Shown here: positions 1-8,683 of the stretch, in pieces | Layout of the letters: each line of letters opens with the position of its first letter | How positions within the stretch are numbered: position 1 is the first letter of the stretch | From: a bacterium | GTDB taxonomy: Bacteria > AUK180 | Assembly: GCA_030622125.1 (NCBI GenBank) | Contig: JAUXGM010000002.1 | Coordinates: 1 to 36,683 of the forward strand | Length of the DNA: 36,683 nt | Direction: 5' to 3' | Notes under the pieces: model-generated | What the model saw: the letters and a program-made list of their open reading frames with translations, nothing else | Databases searched by the model: none | Told to the model about the DNA's origin: nothing | Translations under genes and position numbers: made by a program

Positions 1-5
1 AAATA

Positions 6-34
6 TTGAAAAATTTTGCATAATAATTTATAAT
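6..34 (+). promoter_or_regulatory. Sigma-70-like promoter, first gene of the 42-8683 operon
   Basis: TTGAAA at 6-11, a 17-bp spacer and TATAAT at 29-34. Only 7 bases separate the -10 box from the ATG at 42, so transcription would begin at or beside the start codon. No Shine-Dalgarno sequence precedes this ATG. The upstream edge of the window limits further context. Confidence 0.7.
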
Positions 35-41
35 AAATAAT

Positions 42-914
42 ATGAGAAGAATAATTATCATTTTGTTTACTTTATTATTGCTTATTTTTTCCCTAATTCT
101 CGGATGCAGTAAAAATGAAGGTGAAAAAGAAAAAATTATAATTGCAAAAATAAATGGGAACAATATATACAGAAGGGATTTTATAGATTATTACGCTGAT
201 GATAAGATACCTGAATATCCACCTAATGTAAAAAGAAAGCTCTTAATAAATATGATAATTGATAAGCTCATTGCCGAAAAAATAACTTCCGATAGTAAAG
301 TAGATGATGATAAAATTAAAGAGACGATATCGGCGCATTATAAAGGACCTGTATCGGATGATGTTTATGAAAAATTAAAGAAGATTATTTTACTTAAAGG
401 ATATATAAAGGAGAGTATTTCGTTTGATATACCCGAAAAAGAAATTAAAGATTATTATGATAGTCATTCGGATAAATTTTTTACAAAAGAATCCGTTCTG
501 GTATCTCAATTATTCTTTAAAGATGAATCTGTTGCAAAAAAGATATACAAGCTCATCCGCTCTGATCATTCAAAATTCTCCGAATATGCAAACATATACA
601 ATGAAGAGCCATATAAATCAAAAAATGGAAATATGGGATGGATGGAAAGAGGGGAACTACCAACTGCTTTAGAGAATGTTGTTTTTAAAATGAGGAAGGG
701 TACTGTTTCCAAGCCGACGTGCTCGGATTATGGGTATCATATTTTTTGGTTAAAGAAAAAAGTTTATTCAAAGAGTATTCCTTTTGAAAACGCCAAAGAG
801 CGAATAAAGAGGAAGATACTGGAAAATAAATTGAATTTAAGGTATGATGAAATGATCAAGAACCTCATTAAAGATAATGAGATATATGTTGATGAGGAGT
901 ATATATACAAATGA
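42..914 (+). CDS. PpiC/SurA-type peptidyl-prolyl isomerase lipoprotein
   Basis: A 290-residue exported foldase: a parvulin-type cis/trans prolyl isomerase that would assist folding of envelope proteins. The N-terminus is a lipoprotein signal (basic MRR, hydrophobic stretch, lipobox LILGC), so the mature protein should be lipidated at about Cys22. Residues 30-140 resemble the helical SurA N-terminal chaperone region. The parvulin domain spans about 150-240 and shows the family pattern: SQLFF, FSEYA, then GNMGWMERGELP and DYGYHIFWL. The start lies directly behind a strong promoter. The gene overlaps the next by ATGA (911-914). Position at the head of an envelope-oriented operon fits a periplasmic chaperone. 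Family assignment is firm; specific clients are unknown. Confidence 0.92.
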   Translation: MRRIIIILFTLLLLIFSLILGCSKNEGEKEKIIIAKINGNNIYRRDFIDYYADDKIPEYPPNVKRKLLINMIIDKLIAEKITSDSKVDDDKIKETISAHYKGPVSDDVYEKLKKIILLKGYIKESISFDIPEKEIKDYYDSHSDKFFTKESVLVSQLFFKDESVAKKIYKLIRSDHSKFSEYANIYNEEPYKSKNGNMGWMERGELPTALENVVFKMRKGTVSKPTCSDYGYHIFWLKKKVYSKSIPFENAKERIKRKILENKLNLRYDEMIKNLIKDNEIYVDEEYIYK

Positions 915-1330
915 AATTGATTGCAAAATGTTTAGTTACTAAACTTTCTTATGGTTGTAAGTATTGTAAAACCAATGAAAGGCTAAAAGATAGATATTTA
1001 AAGCATTTATTAATACCGGTTTGCCTTAAAGAATATGCTTACAATCGTAAGGAATTATATTTCTTAGCAGGCGAACTTTTCGGTGGGGATGGTAAGGCAT
1101 TTGTTGAAGGAAAGGCAAAATACTATCTTGAAAACGGAATAGAAACGGCATCCTTGATCGCAGACGGATTAAATAAAATTGAAAAACTAATGGATTCAAT
1201 GGGAGTTTATGAAATTATATTGCCGAGAATAAGCAGTTTATGTGGTACGGAATATATTTCAGATGGAACATTTCAAGCAGGTTTTATAAAAGGAAAAGGT
1301 ATCCTCCCTGCTTTTTTAGAAAATATATAG
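911..1330 (+). CDS. DUF523 family protein
   Basis: A 139-residue protein resembling DUF523 (YbbK-type) proteins of unknown function. Visible family features are the N-terminal Cys7 and Cys16 region (KLIAKCL...YGCKYC), IPVC near residue 38, a GDG segment, an ISSLCG motif where the family usually has SPSCG, and the DGTFQ...GKGILPAFL ending that matches the usual YDGTFSG...GxGVTAALL. The added CKYC pair and loss of the second Ser/Pro around the C-terminal cysteine are variations. The cysteine pattern suggests metal or iron-sulfur binding, but this is inference. Translation is probably coupled to the upstream foldase by the ATGA overlap. No signal peptide, so cytoplasmic. Confidence 0.8.
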   Translation: MKLIAKCLVTKLSYGCKYCKTNERLKDRYLKHLLIPVCLKEYAYNRKELYFLAGELFGGDGKAFVEGKAKYYLENGIETASLIADGLNKIEKLMDSMGVYEIILPRISSLCGTEYISDGTFQAGFIKGKGILPAFLENI

Positions 1331-1342
1331 GAGTTTTTATAT

Positions 1343-4327
1343 ATGAAGAGACACTTTAAAATTATTTTAATAATAGCAATACTCTTTCAAATCGTAGTTT
1401 GCTTTACAGGGGAAATAGTTTTTACAACAGGAAACAAAATTGGAAATATGCCCGCTTTGGGAGATATAGATTACGATGAAAAATATGAATTTATTATTAT
1501 GAAGGAAACCGGAGATCTATTAATTCTTAATCCTGAGACATTGGAAAAATTTAAGGATTATATGATTAGTAATTTTATCAAAAAAGGGGATATATTAGTA
1601 AATAAAAAAGATGACACTATCTATGCAGTAAAAATCCCATTTGATGATACCTCCACTATAACGCCATTTATTTTTGACATAAATGAAGATGGAATCGAAG
1701 ATATTATAATGATATTTAATAAAAGCGGAAAGATCATAGGACTTGATTATTACAACTTATATAAGAATTATCAAAAAACGGGAAAAGATATAATTAAGAA
1801 CAATTATATAATATGGAGTAATCAGATTGAAAATGATGAGATAACAAGTGGAGTATCATTATTTAAGAAACATGGGAAATATTATATTGTCTTCGGCAGT
1901 AAACAGGAGCATCTCTATATAATCAATCTAAAAACAGGTGTATTTGCAAATAATATTGATATACACAAATTCGTTTCTACTCCGGATAGAAGAATGATCC
2001 GGGATTCTCCTCTTATTTACGATATTAACGGAGATAATTTCAATGATATTATTGTCGGCAGTAATAGTGGAACAATTGTGGCATTAAATGGAAAAACAAA
2101 GACAAAACTCTGGACATTTTCAAAAAAAAATTCTCCGGTTCTATTTGCTCCTTCCGTTGTAAAAAATAATAAAACCATTAATCTTATTGTTCCGTTCAAT
2201 GAATATAAGGTCGTATGTCTCAATGCTAAAACGGGGCGTGAAATATGGTATTATAATACCGATGCTTCATTGTTTGGTGCTGTTACAGTTGCCGATCTGA
2301 ATAACGATAATACCGAAGAAGTGCTTTTTGCTACTGTGGACGGTTTTCTTACCTGTTTAAATAGTTTAAATGGAGAGAAATTGTGGACATTTAAAACGAG
2401 CAAAGTGGTTGCCACTCCCATCGTTTACGATTTTAATCAAGATCTATTTGGAGATATTGTTCTTTGTGATAATAACGGTATTATTCAGATTATTAATAGT
2501 AAAACCCATCTGCCAATGGATAACTACAAATTCATTACCAAAGGTTTACAGGAAATTGCTTCTCAGCCCCTAATAGGTGATTTCACGGGAAATGGGATCA
2601 TAGATATTGCTCTAAATTCAACAGATAAGAATTTTTATATGTTCACAGATCGCGAAAAAATTGAAATTGAGCAATGGAAGATCATAAATGTTACCGAAAA
2701 AGGTGATCTTTATAGAACAGGCAATATTAGTGAAAATAAGATAAATAATGCAAAGTTAAAATTTTATTTAAATAACATTAGAAAGAAAAATTTTTATAAA
2801 GCTGCAAATGATTATCTTAGTGAGGGGAATATTAATCTTGCAGCATTTAATTTTAAAAAAGTATTGGATATTGATCCGGAATACAAGGATACAGCAGAAC
2901 AATTTGGAAAGATCGTGGATAAATTTTTAAATTATGAGTATAAGTCATTTCAAGAAGCATTAAATCAAGAAAATCTCGCCACAGCAAAAAAAATTCTAAA
3001 CGATGTTGAAAAAGTTTCAGCCAGCTATGAAAAATTGGATGAAATGAGAACATTACTGGGCAAAAAGTTAAAGGATCATAAAGAAGCAAGACGGTTATTG
3101 GAGGATGGAAAGAAGGATATTGCAGCTCATTTAATGATAGTTGGTTATAAGAAACTACAGCAGGCAAAAAAATTAGCACCAAAAAACAATTTAATAAACG
3201 CAGAGATCCAGAAATATATTTATGAAATGAATCTTTATAATGAAATGCTTCAAGACATCTCTGATCATAAATGGGGAAAAGCCGCTGAAAAATACAATAA
3301 GCTTTTTGCAAAAGATCCGAATTTCCCCGGGCTCACTGGATATAAAGCAAAAATAACATTCAATAAGAATAAATTTTTAATTCTTGGAGGTGTATTACTG
3401 TTTGTTGCTTTGCTTATGATTATGTTTTTTATGTTGAAGAAAAATAAGAAAAAGAAAGAAGAACTGATGAAACAACATATTATTGAGAATAAGGAGGTAA
3501 TTGCAGCAAAATCCGTATCATTTGAAGGAGAGCAATCTGATGAGGTACCCACCGAAATGGTTTCCGAAGTTATAGAAAAAAATGAAGAATCCACCGTTAC
3601 AGCGGAACATTCCGTTGATGTGTCCCAAGAAGAACAGGAGGAAGAAGAAGTTATTCAAGAAACTACTCCAATAGAAGATTATGACGAAAGTAGTATCGAG
3701 CTTGGCGGTATAGATTTGGGAGTTTCGACTGAAAATACGGAACCAGCTGTTTCGGAGTATGAAAATATTTCCGAAGATGAAGAAATACTTTCTACCTCAA
3801 AAGATGTAAACCTTTCCGAAGAGCCTGAGGAAAGGAGCATGCAGGAGGAAAATCTTGAAGTAAGGATGACAATGGCAATACAACTTTATGAGGATGAAGA
3901 TTACAGTAGAGCAAAAGATGAGTTTAAAAAAATACTGAATACGGATTCTTCCTACAAGTATAAAACATTATCGTATTTAGGGTTATGTTATTATGCCCTT
4001 GGAGAAACGGAGCTTTCAATGAAAACAATAAAAAAAATTCCATATCAGGACAACGAACTTCCGACAGATGAGGAAAGAGAAATTTTAACAATTCTCGGCA
4101 ATGGTTTTGTAAAAAATAATTTAATTAAACCGGCAATTCAAGTTTTTAAAAAACTTGTTGGTTTGATTGATGGACTTGAAAAGAAAAAAATTCTTTATAC
4201 AATAGCCAATATTTATCTTGATAACGGAGACAAAGAAGAGGCATCAAAATACTATAAAGAATTATTTTTGATTGACCCGAATTATAAAGATGTGGGGGAT
4301 AAACTCGATGAACTTGGTTTTTCCTGA
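1343..4327 (+). CDS. Membrane-spanning FG-GAP/PQQ-like propeller and TPR protein
   Basis: A 994-residue protein with no recognised named homologue. A signal sequence (1-25) leads into a beta-propeller built of FG-GAP/VCBS-like calcium-type loops (DINEDGIEDI, DINGDNFNDI, DLNNDNTEEV, DFNQDLFGDI, DFTGNGIIDI) mixed with PQQ-like LWTF and EIWYY blades, about residues 30-450. TPR-like helices follow (about 480-660). One transmembrane helix lies at about 676-698, then a Lys-rich stop-transfer patch, an acidic Glu-rich linker (about 705-835) and a second TPR block to the end. This predicts a periplasmic propeller coupled to a cytoplasmic TPR platform. GGAG at 1330-1333 supports the start. It overlaps truA by 20 bases. 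Domain types are clear; the function (surface-complex scaffold or sensor) is not. Confidence 0.85.
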   Translation: MKRHFKIILIIAILFQIVVCFTGEIVFTTGNKIGNMPALGDIDYDEKYEFIIMKETGDLLILNPETLEKFKDYMISNFIKKGDILVNKKDDTIYAVKIPFDDTSTITPFIFDINEDGIEDIIMIFNKSGKIIGLDYYNLYKNYQKTGKDIIKNNYIIWSNQIENDEITSGVSLFKKHGKYYIVFGSKQEHLYIINLKTGVFANNIDIHKFVSTPDRRMIRDSPLIYDINGDNFNDIIVGSNSGTIVALNGKTKTKLWTFSKKNSPVLFAPSVVKNNKTINLIVPFNEYKVVCLNAKTGREIWYYNTDASLFGAVTVADLNNDNTEEVLFATVDGFLTCLNSLNGEKLWTFKTSKVVATPIVYDFNQDLFGDIVLCDNNGIIQIINSKTHLPMDNYKFITKGLQEIASQPLIGDFTGNGIIDIALNSTDKNFYMFTDREKIEIEQWKIINVTEKGDLYRTGNISENKINNAKLKFYLNNIRKKNFYKAANDYLSEGNINLAAFNFKKVLDIDPEYKDTAEQFGKIVDKFLNYEYKSFQEALNQENLATAKKILNDVEKVSASYEKLDEMRTLLGKKLKDHKEARRLLEDGKKDIAAHLMIVGYKKLQQAKKLAPKNNLINAEIQKYIYEMNLYNEMLQDISDHKWGKAAEKYNKLFAKDPNFPGLTGYKAKITFNKNKFLILGGVLLFVALLMIMFFMLKKNKKKKEELMKQHIIENKEVIAAKSVSFEGEQSDEVPTEMVSEVIEKNEESTVTAEHSVDVSQEEQEEEEVIQETTPIEDYDESSIELGGIDLGVSTENTEPAVSEYENISEDEEILSTSKDVNLSEEPEERSMQEENLEVRMTMAIQLYEDEDYSRAKDEFKKILNTDSSYKYKTLSYLGLCYYALGETELSMKTIKKIPYQDNELPTDEEREILTILGNGFVKNNLIKPAIQVFKKLVGLIDGLEKKKILYTIANIYLDNGDKEEASKYYKELFLIDPNYKDVGDKLDELGFS

Positions 4328-5060
4328 TAATTTTTTACTTATAATATCTTATGATGGCAGCGATTATTTCGGGTGGGCTATACAAAAAGATAAGATAACG
4401 ATCCAGGGTGTTTTCAAAAAGTGTTTTGATGATCTCTTCGGCAAATATGAATGGTCGGTTGCAGGAAGAACAGATCGGGGGGTTCATGCTTATGGACAGA
4501 TACTCTCTATCTCTACGGTACTTAAAATGCCTCGGAATAAACTTTTATACCTGATCAATGATCATTTACCCGCATCTATTCAAGTTAAAAAAATTAAGTT
4601 TACAAATAAATATATCGATATAAGAAGAACGGCAAAAAAGCGAACTTATAAATATTTTATGGATGATATTTCTATATTTACCCCGTTCAAAAGTCGATAC
4701 CGTAATTACATTGATTTTACGGGAATAGATTGGGAAATTTTTAAAGAAGAAATGGAAAGTTTTATTGGCAGACATAACTTTTTTAATTTTTCTTCCGCAA
4801 ATACTAATGTAAAAAATTATGAAAGAACGGTATTCAATTTTGACATAAGATTATCAAAAAAGAGTGCTTTAATTACAATAAGTGCCGACGGTTTTTTATA
4901 TAATATGGTGCGTCGTATAATTGGAAGTTTATTGGATCTTAGTCGTGGAAAATTAAATAAAACAGATTATCAAGAATTATTTAATTTTGGAATTGATATG
5001 AGGAATAAAACTTCTCTTGTAGCTCCGAATGGGTTATATTTGTGGCGGGTGAATTATTAG
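4308..5060 (+). CDS. truA: tRNA pseudouridine synthase A
   Basis: TruA converts uridines 38-40 of the tRNA anticodon arm to pseudouridine. The catalytic signature is AGRTDRGVHAYGQ, with the nucleophilic Asp at residue 56. The N-terminal SYDGSDYFGWAIQ and later RRTAKKRTYKYF, the NFSSAN region and NMVRRIIG motifs are also typical. An upstream in-frame ATG at 4272 would add 12 residues that match nothing in the family. The ATG at 4308 has a good G-rich ribosome-binding site (GGGGGA, 4294-4299) and gives 250 residues, the usual family size. It overlaps the preceding gene by 20 bases, so it is probably translationally coupled. A housekeeping gene inside an otherwise envelope-related operon. Confidence 0.96.
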   Translation: MNLVFPDNFLLIISYDGSDYFGWAIQKDKITIQGVFKKCFDDLFGKYEWSVAGRTDRGVHAYGQILSISTVLKMPRNKLLYLINDHLPASIQVKKIKFTNKYIDIRRTAKKRTYKYFMDDISIFTPFKSRYRNYIDFTGIDWEIFKEEMESFIGRHNFFNFSSANTNVKNYERTVFNFDIRLSKKSALITISADGFLYNMVRRIIGSLLDLSRGKLNKTDYQELFNFGIDMRNKTSLVAPNGLYLWRVNY

Positions 5061-5127
5061 AACTAAACTATTAAAACTACTCAAAAATTGGAAAAATACA
5101 AAATATTATATCATCGGGAGTATTCTT

Positions 5128-6201
5128 TTGATCTTTATTTTAAATTTATTCCAGGGATTACCATTTAGGATATTAATAGCATTGTTGCTGGTCTTTTTGG
5201 TCATTCCAATCTTCTCTGAAATAATTAAAAAAAGAAAATATAAAGAACTTCTTTCGGACTATAAAAAAGAGATTAACCTAATTATTGATAATTTGACGAC
5301 AGGGAAAGAGTCAGGTGAAACACAATTGAAATTTTTGAAAGAACTCATTAAAGAAATAGAAAAAATCAGAACAAAGTATAAAATTGATGTAAAAAACCAC
5401 AATGCAAAAACAGAGCGAATTCTGAAAGAAGCAAATGACTTTATCAACAATATAGAAGAAAAACTCCGAATGATGACACCGAAAAATTGGGATTGTAGAT
5501 TACCCGAACTTCGTATTGACTTTTTTAACAAAGAACAAACATCTTATACAAAAATAAATATAATCACACTTGACGAAAAAATAAACACTGTTACAGATCA
5601 ATTTAAAATTTATTATGATAGTTTTGATCAAATTTTTAATTTTATTAATATAATATTCGAGAAGATCATAAAACTTGATCAGATAAATAAAGAATTTCAA
5701 GTGGTCTTCGATAATATTAAATTGCTTTACTTGAATATTCAATTGGAAGCAATAAAAAAAGGAGATATTGCCAACGAATTTATCGTTATTGGTAATGAGA
5801 TGAATCAATTATATGATGATAGTAGAAATAATGTTAATAAAGTTGAGGAGATATTGAATTTTATAAAAACGCAACAAAATTTAATCGAAACCGGTGGCGA
5901 GATAAGGATCAATTTTGAAAATTTATCACAGGATCTTACATCCCTTGCATCTGATATTAAGGAAATTCAAAAGAAAATGGAGGCAAATAATATCAATAGT
6001 GAAATGAAAGATAAATTTTATAGCGATGCCGAAACAGAATATCAGGAATTTATAAAAAAGTGGTATGCACTTCAAGATAACCTTACTGAAATCAAAGAAT
6101 TTATTGAAAAAAATAATAATAGAGTAAATATAACTGTTTTAGAGTTTAAAAATGCTTTAAAGTGGCTGGAACATATTAAAGAAATATTAAAGGAGAAATA
6201 G
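5128..6201 (+). CDS. Membrane-anchored coiled-coil protein with degenerate chemoreceptor-like tip
   Basis: A 357-residue protein of one N-terminal hydrophobic anchor (about 1-28) followed by long helices. It begins with TTG, chosen because GGGAG (5116-5120) lies 7 bases upstream and no ATG fits. Residues 198-236 align without gaps to the conserved hairpin tip of methyl-accepting chemotaxis proteins: LLYLNIQLEAIKKGD against the usual ILALNAAVEAARAGE, then EFIVIGNEMNQLYDDS against GFAVVAGEVRNLAQRS. The Leu-Asn, Glu, Ala, Gly, Phe, Val, Glu and Leu positions are kept, while the usual Arg of EAAR is Lys. No HAMP domain or ligand-binding domain is visible. It could be a derived signalling hairpin or simple convergence. 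It abuts the next gene with no gap. Confidence 0.75.
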   Translation: MIFILNLFQGLPFRILIALLLVFLVIPIFSEIIKKRKYKELLSDYKKEINLIIDNLTTGKESGETQLKFLKELIKEIEKIRTKYKIDVKNHNAKTERILKEANDFINNIEEKLRMMTPKNWDCRLPELRIDFFNKEQTSYTKINIITLDEKINTVTDQFKIYYDSFDQIFNFINIIFEKIIKLDQINKEFQVVFDNIKLLYLNIQLEAIKKGDIANEFIVIGNEMNQLYDDSRNNVNKVEEILNFIKTQQNLIETGGEIRINFENLSQDLTSLASDIKEIQKKMEANNINSEMKDKFYSDAETEYQEFIKKWYALQDNLTEIKEFIEKNNNRVNITVLEFKNALKWLEHIKEILKEK

Positions 6202-7308
6202 ATGAAAAAAAATCTAATTATCTTTACAATTATATTGATTACGATAAATATTGCAGCTAAAACGGAAATATATTTTTGGCATGTTTTTGACGGCTCACTT
6301 AGGATAAGTTTGGAAGGCATCATAAATGAATTTAACAGTTCCCAACGAGACATTGAAATAAAACTTGTAAGTCAAAAAAAATATTCAACTATATTTCAAA
6401 AATTGAAATCACTTATAAAATATAAAGGTAAAATGCCGGATATTTTTTTGGGATATTCATCATGGCTTTCACAGTTCCCTATTGATAAACTATATAAATG
6501 CAACGATCTTTTATCAAAAGAAAAAATAAACAGAATTCATCCGCAGCTTTTAAAAGATGCTTCATTTAACGATATACAGTATGGACTTCCATTTAATAAA
6601 AGTATAATGCTCCTCTATGTGAATGATAGTATTATCTCTAAGGCGAAAATCAATATAAAAGATTATAAAGCAGCAGATCTAATGAAGTTATTAAGAGAGA
6701 TAAAAAAGAGAACAGGGAAAACATCAATGGCTTACAACGGAAGTGTTTGGGCTTATGAAAATCTACTTTTAAATATCGGTGGAAACCTTTCTGATCTTTC
6801 TTCTTCAAAATCCGCAGCAGTCCTTGAAATGATAAGAACCGGATTTAAAGAAAAAATGATCATTTTTAAAAGTGGTTTTTCATTTCAAAAATATTGGACG
6901 GATCAAACGGTGCCAATTATGTTTTCCTCTATTGTTTCTCTAAATTATATGAAGGATATAAACTTTTCGTACAAGAGATATAATGTTTTGGGTGGTGATA
7001 CAACTACATATTCTATTATTTCCGGCAGCAATTTGTATGTTTCCAAAAAGGATAACAATCATGCTGCAATCGCTAAATTTTTGAACTGGTTTTATCAAAA
7101 GAAGATATTGGAAAAGTGGTGCAATAAAAGCGGTTATCTTCCATTATCCAAAGAGCAAAGAGGTGGGGATATATTAAAGGATATTACAATTATTTTAGAA
7201 CCCAATAGTGATGAGTGGTATAAAGTGAGAAAAGAATTAAGTGGAATAATAAAAACTTCGTTAATTTCAGGAGAAAGTTCTGAAAAATTACTGCAAACAC
7301 TTAAATAA
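6202..7308 (+). CDS. Extracellular solute-binding protein, ABC sugar-type (family 1)
   Basis: A 368-residue exported protein resembling family 1 solute-binding proteins (SBP_bac_1), the periplasmic receptors of carbohydrate ABC importers. It has a signal peptide (MKKNLIIFTIILITINIAA) without a lipobox, then IYFWHVFDGSLRISLEGII, the typical first strand and helix. MPDIFLGYSSW and the QYGLPFNKSIMLLYVN motif are the usual hinge and ligand-cleft region, and a C-terminal NWFYQKKILEKWC...GYLPLS segment is typical. GGAG (6192-6195) supports the ATG. No permease or ATPase gene is in the window, so it is an orphan receptor whose partners must be elsewhere, or it serves a different role. Its stop region overlaps the possible extended start of lnt. 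Confidence 0.88.
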   Translation: MKKNLIIFTIILITINIAAKTEIYFWHVFDGSLRISLEGIINEFNSSQRDIEIKLVSQKKYSTIFQKLKSLIKYKGKMPDIFLGYSSWLSQFPIDKLYKCNDLLSKEKINRIHPQLLKDASFNDIQYGLPFNKSIMLLYVNDSIISKAKINIKDYKAADLMKLLREIKKRTGKTSMAYNGSVWAYENLLLNIGGNLSDLSSSKSAAVLEMIRTGFKEKMIIFKSGFSFQKYWTDQTVPIMFSSIVSLNYMKDINFSYKRYNVLGGDTTTYSIISGSNLYVSKKDNNHAAIAKFLNWFYQKKILEKWCNKSGYLPLSKEQRGGDILKDITIILEPNSDEWYKVRKELSGIIKTSLISGESSEKLLQTLK

Positions 7309-7393
7309 ATTTTTATACTATTTTTTATTTTTTCTTCTTTATTTTTTTTCTTTCCCAAATGAGATTATTAAAGATACATCTATAATACAAATT

Positions 7394-8683
7394 GTGTTAC
7401 CATTTTCTTTTTTTGTGATACTGATCAACTACAAAGACAAGATAAAAAAACTCTATTTTTATATAACAATGGTCATTGTCAATTATTTCCTTTATGTGTG
7501 GCTTATCTATACATTGCATAGATTCGGAGGGCTTCACTCACTTCTTGCCGCTTTTTTTATTTTATTTCTTTCTCTCTATCTTGCTTTATATCCATTAATT
7601 TTTCTTATACTTATCAGAAAATACAAAAGATATCCTTTCTTTTTCCCGGTATTCTGGTTGATATTAGAGATCATTAGAGGGTGGTTTCTGTCGGGATTTA
7701 CCTTTAATTTAATAGGTTATTCTCTTTATAAAGCTCGATTTTTAATTATGCCCGCCCGATTTTATACCGTATATGGTGTCGGTTTTTTTATAGTTCTACT
7801 CTCCACTTTGATTGTGAATATTAAAAGAAAGAATATGAAATTTATTCTTATATTTGCTCTTGTTGTTTATTTCATTCCACTTTTGGCTTTTCTAAGTCCC
7901 TATGAAAAGCCGAATATAAATATTGCAATGCTTGAAACATCATTTGAACCGGAGGATAAACGAATAAATAACTATGATGTTTTTTGGAAATACCATTATC
8001 AAAATACAAAAAAATTCTTGACAAGTGATCATAAAATTGACCTTATGATCTGGTCTGAAACCTCGTTTCCATTTACGATTAAAAGGAATTCCTATGAATT
8101 TATGCGGCTTCGGGATTTAGTAACAAAAAACGATATTAATCTTGTATTCGGTGCAATGAATTATTCTAATGGGAAATACTATAATTCCTCTATTTTTTTG
8201 AATAAAAACGGTATAATTGAAGATATCTATAGTAAAAATCACCTTGTTCTTTTCGGCGAATATTTTCCTTTAAGAAATTTTCCGATCTTGAAAAATATAT
8301 ATGGACAATTTCTCGATTTTACACCAGGGGAAGAAATTAAGGTATTTTCAATCGGAAAAACAAAGATCTACACACCGATCTGTTACGAAATCGCTTTTGG
8401 ATCACTTATAAGAAAAGCGGTAAAGCATGGAGCAAAAATAATAATTAATACATCAAATGATGGTTGGTACGGATACAGTTCGGGACCTATTCAGGAAGTA
8501 CCATTTGCGGTATTCAGAGCGATTGAAGGGAATGTGTGGGTTGGCAGAGCGATAAATCGGGGCTATGGTGTAATCGTGAGACCGGATGGAAAGATAATAT
8601 ATACCAACGACCCTAAAACATGGGGGGTTATAACCCTTGACCAAGAAGGTAAAGTAGATTTTTATAAATTATATATGAAGTAA
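7394..8683 (+). CDS. lnt: Apolipoprotein N-acyltransferase
   Basis: Lnt transfers an acyl chain from phospholipid to the N-terminal Cys of lipoproteins in the inner membrane. Multiple N-terminal transmembrane helices precede a nitrilase-type domain with the catalytic triad visible: Glu222 (IWSETSFPF), Lys281 (YSKNHLVLFGEYFP) and Cys330 (TPICYEIAFG), numbered from the GTG at 7394. The frame is open upstream to 7265 and encodes a basic segment plus hydrophobic helix (KFLYYFLFFLLYFF) that matches the missing first membrane helix of the family. A CTG at 7280 behind GGAGAAAG (7270-7277) may therefore be the real start. The 3' end overlaps folD tail-to-tail by 56 bases. It supports the lipoproteins encoded nearby. 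Confidence 0.93.
   Translation: MLPFSFFVILINYKDKIKKLYFYITMVIVNYFLYVWLIYTLHRFGGLHSLLAAFFILFLSLYLALYPLIFLILIRKYKRYPFFFPVFWLILEIIRGWFLSGFTFNLIGYSLYKARFLIMPARFYTVYGVGFFIVLLSTLIVNIKRKNMKFILIFALVVYFIPLLAFLSPYEKPNINIAMLETSFEPEDKRINNYDVFWKYHYQNTKKFLTSDHKIDLMIWSETSFPFTIKRNSYEFMRLRDLVTKNDINLVFGAMNYSNGKYYNSSIFLNKNGIIEDIYSKNHLVLFGEYFPLRNFPILKNIYGQFLDFTPGEEIKVFSIGKTKIYTPICYEIAFGSLIRKAVKHGAKIIINTSNDGWYGYSSGPIQEVPFAVFRAIEGNVWVGRAINRGYGVIVRPDGKIIYTNDPKTWGVITLDQEGKVDFYKLYMK

Noticed and set aside
4272-4307. ATG at 4272 for truA
   Set aside because: It adds 12 residues unlike TruA and lacks a ribosome-binding site; 4308 has a strong one.
5061-5127. Promoter between truA and the coiled-coil gene
   Set aside because: TTGGAA and TATCAT are present but only 15 bp apart, so support is weak and the gene likely shares the operon transcript.
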